Of a DNA stretch of 64,000 bases, positions 8,990-19,800 are shown in pieces. The notes under the pieces are model-generated. The model saw only the letters and a program-made list of their open reading frames with translations. It did not search any database and was not told the DNA's origin. Each line of letters opens with the position of its first letter. Positions within the stretch are counted from its first letter, which is position 1. Origin of the DNA: Candidatus Kapaibacterium sp. (GTDB taxonomy: Bacteria > Bacteroidota > Ignavibacteria > Kapaibacteriales > UBA7675); NCBI GenBank assembly GCA_028284775.1, contig JANQRB010000175.1, positions 1-64,000 on the forward strand, read 5' to 3'. The translations under genes were made by a program, and so were the position numbers.

Positions 8990-9431
8990 CAGTCGCGTAC
9001 TAACGCTTGTACGGACATTCAAAGCCCCCCGCAAACTGGTATGGGAAGCCTGGACGCAAGCCGGTCATATTGCGGAATGGTGGGGAGCCAAAGGCATGAC
9101 CACCGAGGTCGCCGAAATGGAATTCAGGCCGGGAGGCCCCTGGAAATTTGTGATGAAAGCACCCGACGGATCGAGTTTCATATCCGAAGGCGTTTTTACT
9201 GAAATTGTCGAATTCGAAAAAATCGTTTTCTCGGCGGACTTCAAGCCGTACACCGAGGGTGTTAGCATTACTGTACGCTTCGAAGATCAGGGCGATGATA
9301 CAAAGTTTACCTTCAGCGTCGCTCATCCCACTGAAGAGTATTGCAGAGAGCAGGAGCGTATGGGCTTCATGAACGGCTGGGGCAGCGTCTTTGATAATCT
9401 GGAAAGCTACCTGGGCAAACTGACAAGTTAA
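8970..9431 (+). CDS. SRPBCC (AHSA1-type) domain protein
   Basis: A 153-aa single-domain START-like protein. Visible family signatures are RTFKAPRKLVWEAWTQAGH at the N-terminus, WWGAKGMT, FRPGGPWKFVMKAPDG, and the C-terminal helix ending GWGSVFDNLESYL. AHSA1-type SRPBCC proteins have a deep hydrophobic pocket. Those coupled to an ArsR regulator are widespread, but their ligands are mostly unknown. It overlaps the regulator gene by 20 bp, and a strong hairpin terminator follows at 9468. Confidence 0.92.
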   Translation: MEENVIDSRVLTLVRTFKAPRKLVWEAWTQAGHIAEWWGAKGMTTEVAEMEFRPGGPWKFVMKAPDGSSFISEGVFTEIVEFEKIVFSADFKPYTEGVSITVRFEDQGDDTKFTFSVAHPTEEYCREQERMGFMNGWGSVFDNLESYLGKLTS

Positions 9432-9467
9432 ACACCGACCCTTGTCGGAGGGACGACAGCTCAGACT

Positions 9468-9512
9468 CAGCGAAGAAAGTGCGGACGCCTGCCGTTTGCA
9501 CTTTTTTCGCTG
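9468..9512 (+). terminator. Hairpin terminator after SRPBCC gene
   Basis: CAGCGAAGAAAGTGC pairs with GCACTTTTTTCGCTG across a 15-base loop, giving a long stem. It lies 37 bp after the SRPBCC stop. The T-run is within the descending arm, so it could also end transcription from the opposite strand, where the convergent 9673-11196 gene terminates. Confidence 0.7.
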
Positions 9513-9672
9513 TTTAAAATTGCCTGGAATTCACACGACCGAACTAAAATACCGTTAAACGGAATTCTGTCTCGACCCGCCTGTAGCGAACAATCAAACG
9601 GTCAGAATTCATGCCAGAGGATCGGCAGGCGCTTCTCATGCGGAGGCCTATCCGGGAACGCAAAGGCCTGCA

Positions 9673-11196
9673 CTACTCTCTTGCACCTAATATGTCTGCC
9701 ATCGGTTTCCCTTCAAGTCTGCTCTCCACCCAGACAATAATGTCACAATAGCTGAAGGCGGAATTTTCAAATGGGTCTTCGCGCAGCTCCAGCAATTTCG
9801 GATGCAACTCCCGCAATTGCCGTTGAAAGCGGGCAGCGGTTTTCAACTTCGGCAGGGTCCGCAGAAAACGCATAACAAGCGACTCAAAGCGGTACAGCCG
9901 CTTCCGTTTTTTTAAGTAGCGATAAGTCGATCGGATTTCGTAGGGCAGCAGGGCCGTATTGCCCAATTCGAAGTGCAGCAGGATGTGAAGAATTTTCGCG
10001 AAACAGTAAATCGTTTCGCTGGAGTCAATGGACGTGAAGGCAAATATTCGTTGAATGTACTCCAGCGCCCCGGTATAATTGGCAAGATAAAACTGCGTCG
10101 TCGCGAAAATGAAGAGAAACTGGCGCTGCAGAAAATCCGAAATCGAGTGTTGGTACTGAAGCAAAAAAGCATCGATTTGTTTTTGCAAGTCCAATAGTTC
10201 CCCAAACGAAGCGAGGTCGAGACAGAGAAAGTAGCGGTTTAACAGAATCGCAACCTGCTGCTCGATTTCCGCGCGGACAGAGGGAGCCCTGCTCTCTTCC
10301 AAAAGCCGAATGTAGTGCCTCGTTTCATCATAGTGTTTCAACATGCGGCTTAACGTACCCAGATTCATCAGACAGTAGAGATACTTATAGGGATTCGACC
10401 TGACATAGCCCGGCGCGCCTTCCAGCAAGGCCAGCAGGGTTCGCAGGTAGGCGTAGCTCCGCTCGTATTCACGCGCATTGATTGTGTAGAGAATTAAAGT
10501 CTGGTACACCAGCACCTTCACTTCCAGGGCCAGGTCCGTTTGTGCCAGTGCATCGTGCAGGTGAGCGATAATGGACCGGATCTGCTCCGGCGCCCGTTCG
10601 TTGCGGAGCGGACCCTGCCGTGCAAAATGTCCGGCGCAGATATGGCTGTATTCGGCAAAAACACTACTCCGATGCAACTGCTCCAGCAGATCGCGCTCAG
10701 CGGCAAAGCTCGCCCCGGCGGGTTTCTTACTCACCTGGCGGATGACAACACTGCCGTCGTTAAAAAAGCGTTCCTTTAAGACAACCAGATACTGCGCCAG
10801 CACATCCTGCGACTCGAGCGCTATCTTCCGCGCCTTTGTTAAAAGGCCGTAGGCTTGTGAATGGAGATTCTTTTCATGCAGGAATGTACAACTCGCAAGC
10901 AGGTTCTGCACCGTACGCAGCGCGGTTCGATCGCTGTGATAGGCTCGCATACTCTTCAGAATCAAATGATAGAGGTAATTCTTAACGGCCGGCAGTCGTT
11001 CGATCAGCGGTTCATCAATCAATTCCTGTTTAATGGCCTCCTCGTTGTAGTGCTGCTGCCGCGCAATCGCATCAAAAAGTTTCATGTACCCCGGTGTGCG
11101 CTGTTTGCCGAATAAGGCCGCATATTTTCGTACATAACCTTTCTCGCTTCGGCTGAGTGAATGAACAAGTTGAAAGAGATCTTCTTTGGGGACCAT
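9673..11196 (-). CDS. All-helical TPR-like protein of unknown function
   Basis: A 507-aa protein opening MVPKEDLFQLVHSLSRSEKG, a start ('L..SLskSEKryf') that I associate with large helical proteins of Saprospiria-like Bacteroidota. The rest is a chain of amphipathic helix pairs resembling degenerate TPR units. There is no signal peptide, membrane segment, catalytic motif or HTH. It is probably a cytoplasmic scaffold. It stands alone, convergent with the ArsR operon and divergent from the T9SS propeller gene. I do not assign a function. Confidence 0.75.
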   Translation of the reverse strand: MVPKEDLFQLVHSLSRSEKGYVRKYAALFGKQRTPGYMKLFDAIARQQHYNEEAIKQELIDEPLIERLPAVKNYLYHLILKSMRAYHSDRTALRTVQNLLASCTFLHEKNLHSQAYGLLTKARKIALESQDVLAQYLVVLKERFFNDGSVVIRQVSKKPAGASFAAERDLLEQLHRSSVFAEYSHICAGHFARQGPLRNERAPEQIRSIIAHLHDALAQTDLALEVKVLVYQTLILYTINAREYERSYAYLRTLLALLEGAPGYVRSNPYKYLYCLMNLGTLSRMLKHYDETRHYIRLLEESRAPSVRAEIEQQVAILLNRYFLCLDLASFGELLDLQKQIDAFLLQYQHSISDFLQRQFLFIFATTQFYLANYTGALEYIQRIFAFTSIDSSETIYCFAKILHILLHFELGNTALLPYEIRSTYRYLKKRKRLYRFESLVMRFLRTLPKLKTAARFQRQLRELHPKLLELREDPFENSAFSYCDIIVWVESRLEGKPMADILGARE

Positions 11197-11532
11197 ATGC
11201 GTTTCGCATTTGATGGATGAATTATGCTAAAGGTCGTTCCCTGACCGAATGGCAGCTGTTCTATATGCTCGAGTCATTCCTGTCAGGCTATTATGCGGAT
11301 GCCCAATTTGCGCCTAACGAGCGCAAGATAGCAAAAACATACTCCGCTTGGAAATAGAAGAATATTTTGCCAACAGGCACCAAAATATGGGAATTTTTCA
11401 ATCAATACACTCCGAACGAAATAGAAGAATGAGCAGCAAAATCGCCACTAGCGATCAACAACATCTATCTCACTCATCCTTCATGCCGGACCTGGAATAG
11501 CTTATTTTTTGAATCGAGTGGAGAGGAAGGAA
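11197..11532. other. Divergent intergenic region, 336 bp
   Basis: This AT-rich spacer lies between divergent genes. The 12-mer GAAATAGAAGAA occurs twice (about 11350 and 11420), a short direct repeat that might be a regulator site. No gene is present. Confidence 0.4.
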
Positions 11533-13656
11533 ATGCGGAACGGAATACGATTGCTTTTGAGCCTTGCGAGCGCTATCTGCGCTGCCACCTTAACTAATGT
11601 CGCGGATGAATACAACTGGCAGCCCGTCGACGGTCCTGATGGCGGTATCTGCCGGGACATAGTGGTGCGTGGCGATGACGCTCTCAGCTTTACAAATGGC
11701 GGCCTTTTTTATTCCGCGAATCGCGGTGAAGATTGGCAACGCCTGCAGGCTATGAACGCGGCCCAAATCAATGGCATGCTCATTCTCCCCGACCGAACAT
11801 TTTTATTCGCGTTGGGAGGCGGCAGCCTGGTCGGTGTTAACACGATGCGTGACGAAGCGTCGGAAATCTACCGCTTCGCCGATGAAGAAATCCTGAGTTT
11901 GTTTGAACATAAGGGCACACTATACGTCGGGACGCATCAGGACTCGCTCCGTCATATCTGGCGTTCGACCAGCCTGGGGCGGGACTGGGAACGGGTGTTC
12001 ACGGCGCAGTCGCCGTCCGCAGACAGACGGATGAGCTTTACCGTGTCCGGGTCAATGATAGTTGCCGCATTCGGCACAAGGATTGTTTACTCTTCCGATA
12101 CCGGCCTAAACTGGACGGCGAGTGCATTCACGGCCGAGCAACGAATCTACAGTCTTGCCAGCCAGGGCGAAATTCTGTACGCAACCCTGGCCAGCGGCCA
12201 GCTTCTCTATTCTAGCGATGGAGCCAGAAGCTGGGAAGCTGTCGATACGGGCGACTTCGACGAATACTTCAGAATCCTGATTGCCGATGAGACAGCCCTG
12301 TATGCCGTGACCTACCTGCCGGAGCTGAACCGTGTCGCCCTGCACACTTCGATCGATGAAGGCCGGCATTGGCAGATTATCAGCGAAGGGCTGGCCGGTG
12401 AAGTTCGTTCCTTTGTCCTGGACCAGGGGGATTTGTTCGTTGCAGGCAGCGTCGGCGTCTTTCAACTGAGCGGAGACGGCGCGGAGTGGTTAAGCCGCAA
12501 TAGCGGCATCAAAGCCTCCCACTTTAACTGTTTCACCCGGGCGGAAAACATGCTCTGGGTCGGCGCGGCTACCGGTGTCTTGCAGTCCTCGGACGACGGC
12601 CGAAGCTGGCGCAACATCGGTCTCGTGGGACAGATAATTCGCTCTATGGCGGTGTTTAAGGACAGACTCTATGCCGTGACGGACAGCGGCGTGTATCGCT
12701 TCGACGACCATACGGATGAATGGGAATTCCTTATCCTGAAGGGCATTTCCTCCAACTTCCTCTACCTTAATCCCGGCGGCGACCGCATGTATCTCGGCAT
12801 GGGCAGCGCCTGGTTGGCGGTAGAGCATCGAATTCTCTATACCGACGACGGGCAGGACTGGCAGATTCTCACCCGCGAGGGCATGGAGAATGATTTTTTG
12901 TCATCAGTTAACAGCCTGGTTCATGCGGGCTCACGCCTTTTCGCCGCTACCGACGACGGTTTGTTTAGTCTGGACGAAGGAAACGCCGATAGCTGGCGAC
13001 TGCATCCGGTTAAAGGCAGCGCCATCTTTGAAAAGCTCCTGCTGCGTAGTGATACGCTGTACCTCAGTACTTTCGACAAGAAAGTTCTCTATTCCTACGA
13101 TATGGGCGAAACCTGGACGGCTTTGGATTCCGTTCCGCAGTACCAACAATTCGCTTATACCCAACAGCTTGCGATTATCGACGATCGCTTTTATCTGGCC
13201 GCATCAGACGGTCTGTTCAGCTGCGATGGTCCGGGTCGACCCTGGCGCAGTGCAGGTCTTGACAGTACACACGTCAGGGCATTTGTTGCCGGCAACGGAA
13301 GTATAGTGGTTGGAACGGGCGTCCAGAACAGCGGCCCTCTGCCGATGGGATTGTATCGCAGCGATCTCAGGACAACCGCAGTTGTCGGGCGCAGCAATAC
13401 AACACGGAGCAACTTGCGTGTTGAGCCCAACCCGGCATCGGAAAAGACAAGATTCATCCTGCCTTCGGCCTGCCACGGCAAGGCTATGCTGGAAGTATTC
13501 AGCTCGGATGGCGCGCTGATAGAACGCAGCACAGTCGAAGCGGCCGGCGATCTCGGCTTCGAATATGAGACTTCGCATCTTGCGTCCGGCCGCTACTTTG
13601 TTCGCATCAGCGCGCGCGATTGTAGTGTTAGCGCAATATTGCAGGTCATTCGTTAA
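11533..13656 (+). CDS. T9SS-exported Asp-box beta-propeller protein
   Basis: A 707-aa protein from the ATG at 11533; an in-frame TTG at 11509 would add 8 residues before the signal peptide. After the export signal (LLLSLASAICAATL) come at least seven Asp-box turns (S-x-D-x-G-x-x-W type: SANRGEDW, SSDTGLNW, SSDGARSW, SSDDGRSW, TDDGQDW, SYDMGETW). These indicate a sialidase/VPS10/Ycf48-like propeller covering most of the chain. The last ~80 residues begin LRVEPNPASEKTRF and end ASGRYFVRIS...LQVIR, a type A T9SS sorting domain that directs export across the outer membrane. Catalytic sialidase residues were not recognised, so a binding or structural surface role is more likely. Confidence 0.9.
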   Translation: MRNGIRLLLSLASAICAATLTNVADEYNWQPVDGPDGGICRDIVVRGDDALSFTNGGLFYSANRGEDWQRLQAMNAAQINGMLILPDRTFLFALGGGSLVGVNTMRDEASEIYRFADEEILSLFEHKGTLYVGTHQDSLRHIWRSTSLGRDWERVFTAQSPSADRRMSFTVSGSMIVAAFGTRIVYSSDTGLNWTASAFTAEQRIYSLASQGEILYATLASGQLLYSSDGARSWEAVDTGDFDEYFRILIADETALYAVTYLPELNRVALHTSIDEGRHWQIISEGLAGEVRSFVLDQGDLFVAGSVGVFQLSGDGAEWLSRNSGIKASHFNCFTRAENMLWVGAATGVLQSSDDGRSWRNIGLVGQIIRSMAVFKDRLYAVTDSGVYRFDDHTDEWEFLILKGISSNFLYLNPGGDRMYLGMGSAWLAVEHRILYTDDGQDWQILTREGMENDFLSSVNSLVHAGSRLFAATDDGLFSLDEGNADSWRLHPVKGSAIFEKLLLRSDTLYLSTFDKKVLYSYDMGETWTALDSVPQYQQFAYTQQLAIIDDRFYLAASDGLFSCDGPGRPWRSAGLDSTHVRAFVAGNGSIVVGTGVQNSGPLPMGLYRSDLRTTAVVGRSNTTRSNLRVEPNPASEKTRFILPSACHGKAMLEVFSSDGALIERSTVEAAGDLGFEYETSHLASGRYFVRISARDCSVSAILQVIR

Positions 13657-14099
13657 TGCCGCTACTGTTGTATCAAGACCGATGAGGAGTAGGTCGAGCA
13701 CTTAACCTCTTAAAAGGCATGGTTTAGATACGATGTCCTTGCGAAGCAAGGTCGGTGTTTTATCAAATAAGTTTTTTGCATTAATTTTCCCACGTAAGGT
13801 CAGGTGATTAGGCGTGGACTGATCACCAAACGATTATGAGTTATGCTATCTAGATAATCCGAACTCCCCTGGCCCCTCTTTCGCAAAGAGGGAGTCTAGA
13901 AGTAACTTATTTGAAACAATATTTATACGGGTACGGCCGAAACAAAGCGTTGCGGCGAAACTGCACCGGAGAAACACTGCGTTCCAAAAGAAGAATGAGG
14001 GCTGTATATTTCCGCGCTACAGGTGCATTCACCTGCCCTTGCCTATCTTTGTTGTGAACAGTCAGATGAGATGTAACTGCCTAAGGGAACAAAGCCGGT
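13657..14099. other. Intergenic region with repeat element, 443 bp
   Basis: It contains a perfect 6-bp hairpin CCTTGCGAAGCAAGG at 13737-13751 (a possible weak terminator for the propeller gene) and the first copy of the dispersed two-hairpin element (13797-13920). The remaining ~180 bp before the regulator gene shows nothing else. Confidence 0.5.
13797..13920 (+). repeat. Dispersed two-hairpin intergenic element, copy 1
   Basis: It contains the conserved core AGGCGTGGACTGA, then AACTCCCCTGGCCCCTCTTT with hairpin CCCTCTTT-CGC-AAAGAGGG (13874-13892) and the conserved tail AGTAACTTATTTGAAAC. The first hairpin, present in the other copies, is degenerate here. It has the same orientation as copy 2 and is inverted relative to copies 3 and 4. 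Confidence 0.75.
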
Positions 14100-16406
14100 A
14101 TGACAGCCAACTTCCCCGCAAACGCAAAAATCGGCGCCATGCTGCGGCACGCGAACACATTGCTCAACTGCGACACGCCGGGAGCCCGCGCAGAGGCCGC
14201 TCAGGCGCGGGAGATGGTGACCGAAGCGCTCTGGCGGCACAATGTCGATATCACGACCATTAAGCCGAGGCATTTGTCAAAAGCGTCCCCGCAAACGCGC
14301 GAACTGCTGGAACACTGCGCCGAAATAGAGCTCACCCTGGCGCACTGCGATCTTATCCAGGGCAACTGGCGGCAGGCGCTTGAGCTTGCGACCAGTGCGA
14401 CGCGGCTATCTCTCTTGCTAGAGTCCCGTGCCGGCGAGGCGACCGCGCTCCGTGTGCAGGCCGAAGCCCTGCGCCTCTTGAACGATTATGACCACGCTGA
14501 AGAGATTTATCTGCACAGTCTTGAGCTGTTTCGCGCTATCGACAACATGGGCGGTATGATCTTCGCTTTGGCAGGGCTGGCCTTTATGCGTATGGCGCAG
14601 AGCCGCTATGCGGACGCGCAGACTTTCGTCGATGAGGCCCGACTTGCCGAAAGGGCGGCGGAACAGTCCGAGGCAGGGATCGTGCTTACGATCTGTCGAG
14701 CAACCCTCAACTATATGCGCGGCAACTACCAGGAAGGACTGCGCAATGCCGAAGAGGCGATTGACCGCTGCCGAGCCCACAACAATCTGGCGCGTCTGAG
14801 CGGCGCGCTCGACAGGGCCGGCATCTGCCTGAGCTATCTGGGGCGCACGATTGATGCGCTGGCCTGTCACGAGGAAGCGATGAAGCATGCCAAGAGTCTC
14901 GCGAGCCGAACGGGCGAAGCACTGAGCCTGCAATGCAAAGGACTCGTCCTGATCGATATCGACCGCTACGCGGAAGCGCTGGAGGCGTTTAGCACAGTGG
15001 CGCAGCTTTATGCGGATCTGGGACAGAAGCGCGAAGAAGCCCGCTGCCACAACAATATTGCCCATTCCCTGCTGATGCTCGGTCAGTACGGCCGTTCGCT
15101 GCATGCGGCGCGGCGCAGTCTCAAGATGCACGAGGCGCTGGAAATTCCACGCGGCACCGCCATCGCGCACACCAATGTCGCCAATGCCCTGAGCTACCTG
15201 GCCCGCTATGACCAGGCCTTGGAGCACAACTTCTGCGCGCTGAAAATCTATCGCGATCTTGGAACGGCCGGCCTTGAATGCAGCACGCTCAGCAGCATAG
15301 CGGACCTGTACCGTGTGATGGAAGACTATGAAAAATTAGCCGAATATTCCGGTCGGGCACTTGACATCGCACGCGACATCAGCAATCGTTTTCTTGAATC
15401 ATTGGGCCAGTTTAACCTGGGCACCTGCTGTGAATTACAAAAAGATTACCGCTGCGCGGAAGAACATTTTGCCGAGGGCCTAAGCATAGCGCGGGAGATC
15501 GGCAGTATGCGAATGCAGGCCAATTGTTTACAGGCTCTTGGCCGGCTGCGTTGCCTTGACGGCGAATACCGGGAGGCGATGACAATGTTTGATCAAGCCA
15601 TAGCTTTGCGGCGCACCATGAACGATGCGGCGGATATTGCAAGTGTGCTGTTGGATGGTTCGCGCGCGCAACGCAAGCTCGGTCAACTGCCGAAGGCGCT
15701 GGTAATGTTGGAACAGGCGCTGGCGGATGCTCAGGCCGCCGGGTCGGAACAACTCGTCCCCCGAATTCATCAGGAAATGTCAGCCGCTTTGGAGGAGCAG
15801 GGCGACCCCATCGGGGCGCTGACGCACTTCAAAAAATTCTATGCAATCCAACGCGAGCAGTTTAATGTGGAGTCGCGCGAACGTCTCCACAATTTACAGG
15901 TAGCCGAGGAGCTGGAGAGGGCCAGGCTCGACGCGGAGTTAGAGCATACCCGGCGCAGCGCTATCGAACGCGAACTGGATCTGCAGAGACGTGAACTTGT
16001 TTCGCTGACAATCGTGACGGCGCGGACAGGCGAGGCCTTGCAGGAAGTTTACGGTCAAATAAAGGTATTGCAGGCTAAAGCGCCCACTGATTTGCAAAAG
16101 GACATTGCGGCGATTCGGGAACGGCTGGAACAATCAAAGGATACGCAGCAGGACTGGGAAGCCTTCGAGCTGCGTTTCACAAAGGTTCATTCGGCCTTTC
16201 TGCAGACGCTGCACGAACGCTCCCCCGACTTAACACCCGCCGAGACCAAGGTCTGCTGCCTGTTAAAACTGAACCTCAGCAGCAAGGAAATTGCCAACCT
16301 GCTTAACGTCGGGACGGAAACGATCAAGAAGCACCGCTACAACATTCGCAGCAAGCTTCAACTCCGTCAGGGTGAAAACTTAACACGTTTTTTTGCCGCC
16401 TTGTAA
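14100..16406 (+). CDS. TPR-coiled-coil-LuxR HTH transcriptional regulator
   Basis: A 768-aa protein. Residues ~60-580 are consecutive TPR units (for example NDYDHAEEIYLHSLELFRAI, GRTIDALACHEEAMKHAKSL). A highly charged coiled coil follows (about 585-640), and residues ~711-768 form a LuxR/GerE HTH: LTPAETKVCCLLKLNLSSKE and NLLNVGTETIKKHRYNIRSK. This Bacteroidota-style architecture lacks a receiver or kinase domain; the TPR array probably binds a partner or ligand that controls DNA binding. No membrane segment is seen, unlike many Bacteroidota homologues with a TM helix between TPR and coiled coil. It is paralogous to the genes at 1-1896 and 35000-36769. It stands alone, with its own long upstream region. 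Confidence 0.9.
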   Translation: MTANFPANAKIGAMLRHANTLLNCDTPGARAEAAQAREMVTEALWRHNVDITTIKPRHLSKASPQTRELLEHCAEIELTLAHCDLIQGNWRQALELATSATRLSLLLESRAGEATALRVQAEALRLLNDYDHAEEIYLHSLELFRAIDNMGGMIFALAGLAFMRMAQSRYADAQTFVDEARLAERAAEQSEAGIVLTICRATLNYMRGNYQEGLRNAEEAIDRCRAHNNLARLSGALDRAGICLSYLGRTIDALACHEEAMKHAKSLASRTGEALSLQCKGLVLIDIDRYAEALEAFSTVAQLYADLGQKREEARCHNNIAHSLLMLGQYGRSLHAARRSLKMHEALEIPRGTAIAHTNVANALSYLARYDQALEHNFCALKIYRDLGTAGLECSTLSSIADLYRVMEDYEKLAEYSGRALDIARDISNRFLESLGQFNLGTCCELQKDYRCAEEHFAEGLSIAREIGSMRMQANCLQALGRLRCLDGEYREAMTMFDQAIALRRTMNDAADIASVLLDGSRAQRKLGQLPKALVMLEQALADAQAAGSEQLVPRIHQEMSAALEEQGDPIGALTHFKKFYAIQREQFNVESRERLHNLQVAEELERARLDAELEHTRRSAIERELDLQRRELVSLTIVTARTGEALQEVYGQIKVLQAKAPTDLQKDIAAIRERLEQSKDTQQDWEAFELRFTKVHSAFLQTLHERSPDLTPAETKVCCLLKLNLSSKEIANLLNVGTETIKKHRYNIRSKLQLRQGENLTRFFAAL

Positions 16407-16821
16407 GAAAGGCGAGCGGATGCCGCAGATCGGTCGGCTTGCCTCCGATCGGTATCGCGGCGGGTTTCAGTCCGTCGCTTGCCGCCTTAACAGGATGTAA
16501 AAAGCCACTGTCAGGCTGCAAGGGATCTCCACTAAATGAAACGCGGCAAGGCAGTGTTCACAAAAGACGAAGAACGCGCTGTTCGGCCGGGCACCGCCGG
16601 AGTTCGGGCCAGGCTTCGGAATAACGATTACGACAATCTGTCGCGCAGTCATTCCGGGATTCATCGGGTAAATGTCAACATCCGCAATGCACGGACTGCA
16701 AGTTTCATGTTGTTGGCAGCGAGCTTCCACGCCGAACTCGCCCGTCTTCACAAGGCGCATGTGTCAGTCCCGGCAAGCCGAGCAGGTGCGGCGCAGAAGC
16801 TTTGTTAAAATCGGCGAGCCC
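16407..16821. other. Convergent intergenic region, 415 bp
   Basis: This lies between two convergent genes. Overlapping short frames occur on both strands (16467-16808), but none has a domain or export signal. I found no clear terminator hairpin. Confidence 0.4.
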
Positions 16822-19800
16822 CTAGCGTGAAATTGTCAGCGTTCCCGCGCTGCTCCACACCTTGTGCTCGTCGGTATAGTAGAGGTAGGCCGACGATGCG
16901 GGCGCCAGAAATTCACCGGGTATTTCAGCCTTGAGATCAAGCATAATTTCATGCTTTTCCTGCGGCGCCATATCGCGGTAATAGCAGACGACATAGCCGC
17001 CGTGTATCTCGTAAAAATCGAAGGCGCCCTGCTCCTGCAGCTCCTTTAACTGTCGCGGCTGAGGACTTAATCCCGCCGGGATGCCTAAAACCGCAATCGT
17101 CATCGGCTGGCCCTCACTGCTTGTGTTGCTGAGCACAGCGGTGAAGCGAACTGTTTCGCCTTCACGAGTCGATGTACTTCCAAGTCGCGTATCGAGCTCT
17201 ACCACGCATTCGTCGGAACTCTGCGGTAGGTCCGTGCTGTATTCAAGCGCCAGCGTATACGGCAGGGGACTATGCGTATCTTCATAGCGAACCCGGAGGG
17301 CATTGACACCCCTGCGGAAATATCTCTCGACCTTATCGAGCACGATTGCCTCGCGCGCTCCCGCCGCATAGTCCCGCGACGCTGCAAGTTCATCATTGAC
17401 TGCCAGTGTTATTGCCCCGGCCTCTTCGGTTTTGCGTGAAGCCACTGTATAGGCCGTAAGGGCCTTGAGTGCCATAATCGTGCTCTGCGTGGAAGCGAAT
17501 CCGCCACGCGCCGAACGCTGCTCCATGAGGAAGCGGGCGGCCCGCTCAAGAGCAAGCCTGTGCTGCGAGGGCGATTTCAGGATCGCCATCATCGCCAGCG
17601 AAGTTGTTTCAATCGTCAGTGCCTGTCCGCCCGAGCGCGTGATCGAGTGTGTACGTCCGCGCCAATGGCCGTCGTGCTCCTGCAATTGCACCAGACGCGT
17701 AAGCAGGTCAGCGGCACGCACGTCGCGCAGGTTTAAGAGCGCATTGGCGACAAGGGCGATCAGATAGGCATCCTCTGAAGCTTCAGCCTTGCGGTATACA
17801 GCTTCCAGCTCGGCATCGATACCTGCTACGCCGGCTTCGCTGAGCGCATAGACGATGTAGGCATTTGTGATGGAGCTTTCGGCCCGGCCGTAGGAATCCA
17901 GGGCTTTGGGGTTGCGTGTAAAGCCACCCTTGCCATCGCGACGCTCCAGCAGCCACCTTGTCGTGCGATCGATCATCTCTCCATCGACATCCGGATACAC
18001 CGATTGCATATCAACAAACTGCATCAGTCCATAGGCCGACAAGGCTTCGTGGCCCGGGGCTTTGCCGAACCATTCATAGCCCTTCGAAGAGGTTTCGAAA
18101 CTCACCAGGCGGGCGTAGCCCCTGTCGAGCATGGCTGTGGCGCGGGCCTCGAGCGCGGGATCATCTTCGCCCGCCTCGCGCAGGTAGCGCAGGGCCAGCA
18201 GGTTCGGGTAGTTGCTCGACGAGGTCTGCTCAAAACAGCCGGTGGGCTCACGCAGGAGAGCATCCACGCCGGCCAAGAGGGTGCTGCCTATCGACGGGAA
18301 CGCCGTCAGCGAAGCACGCAGCGAACCCGGTACGGCTTTGGCCAGGTCAATCGAATAGGACTTGTCCATGTCCGCGCCTGATAGCGCGATCGATGCCGGG
18401 AAACCGCGCGGCGCAACCGCGATTTCCTGCCGGAATGCATCGCGTAATCCGTCGGCGGTAAATGCGATGTCGAAGTGGTCTTGTCCGACGGTTGTAGCCT
18501 TGTATCGCAGGTAGAGCGTTTTTGAGCTCCGGGCATCAAGACGCTGGTCCCGCTCGATCGATTCCAGCAGTTCGAAATTGTGCGGCTCGTGAATCTGCAG
18601 GCTGCCTTGGAGCGCTTCGTCGGTTGTATTTGTCAGCGTTACCGGCAGCTCGATGATGTCATCACTAACAACCTGACGCGGCGCTTTGGCGGCTATGCTG
18701 AATGGCAATTGCGTGTGATACAGGTATTCAGCACGTCCGACGTGGCCTTCGGCGCCGATGCCTTCCGCAACGACGCGGAAAGCTGTAACTTCGTCGGAAT
18801 TGTAAAACTCAAGTGTCGCAAGACCGTTGGAGTCGGTTTCGACCGCGGCGTTCCAATAAATCGTCGAGCGAAAGTCGCTGCGTGTTTCCGGCGTCGGCTG
18901 CCCGGCGTAGTCGGGCGCGGGAAATTCGCGCGCGCGGTAATATGCCGGTTGATGGAAACCGGCGACGGCTGTACCCTGAAAGAATGCTCGTTTTCCGTCT
19001 GGAGCGACTCGGCCGACACCTGCGGGATTGATGAGTTTCAACCCTGCATTGCGCCGGAGCTGTACACCGGCCTGCAGGGCGACAGCCGCCTTAACTGATT
19101 CGCGCGGTACGCGCTGTGCCTGATCCGGCAGCGGTACAACGATTCTTTCTGCTACAACTTCCACGACTTCCGCAGGAGCTTCGGCGAGAGCGCCGCCGAA
19201 CTGGTCGTTGATATCCAGACCTTCGACCCTGAATTGTGTATTCTGAAGACGCTGGCCGCGAATCGCAAAGCCTCCCAGAGCATCGCCATAGGCCATTCCC
19301 AGACCGCCGCTGACTGGCCGAGCGTGATCCTGATGGTAGACGGAAAAGATCTGCGACGAGCCCCTGGCGATTCGTATGGAAAGCTGAGAATCATATCTGC
19401 TGATCTGATAGCGCCCCAATACGGTATCCTTAAGCTCAACTTCCAGGAAGGGCCGGCGGTCCAGATCAATGTCTCGCAGCTCAAAGGAGCCGTCGTCGCC
19501 GGTTCTGAAAACTGACATCTCCGGTTCGGAAAAACTCACATGGTAGGATAGCGAAACCTGCACGCCTTCCAGCGCATGCCCCTTTTCGTCCGTCACCTTG
19601 CCGGCGATAAGGGCGCGTTCACCGCTGAAGCGCGCTGCCGGTATGCTGTCGCTTAACAATTCCTTCCAGACAAAGCGCCGCCAGCCCGCCGTCATTAACA
19701 GATAATCCAGCGCGCTATCCGCCTTCGGCTCGTCCCGGTCGAAGTAAAAGCGCGGTTCACGCACTGTCTGCTTCAGATCGGATTCCAGCAAAAGCGCGGA

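Noticed and set aside
14418..15227. 269-aa minus-strand frame
   Set aside because: It is the shadow of the TPR regulator on the other strand; its sequence has no domain.
16467..16808. Frames of 97 and 90 aa on opposite strands
   Set aside because: They overlap each other and lack any feature; the region is between convergent genes.
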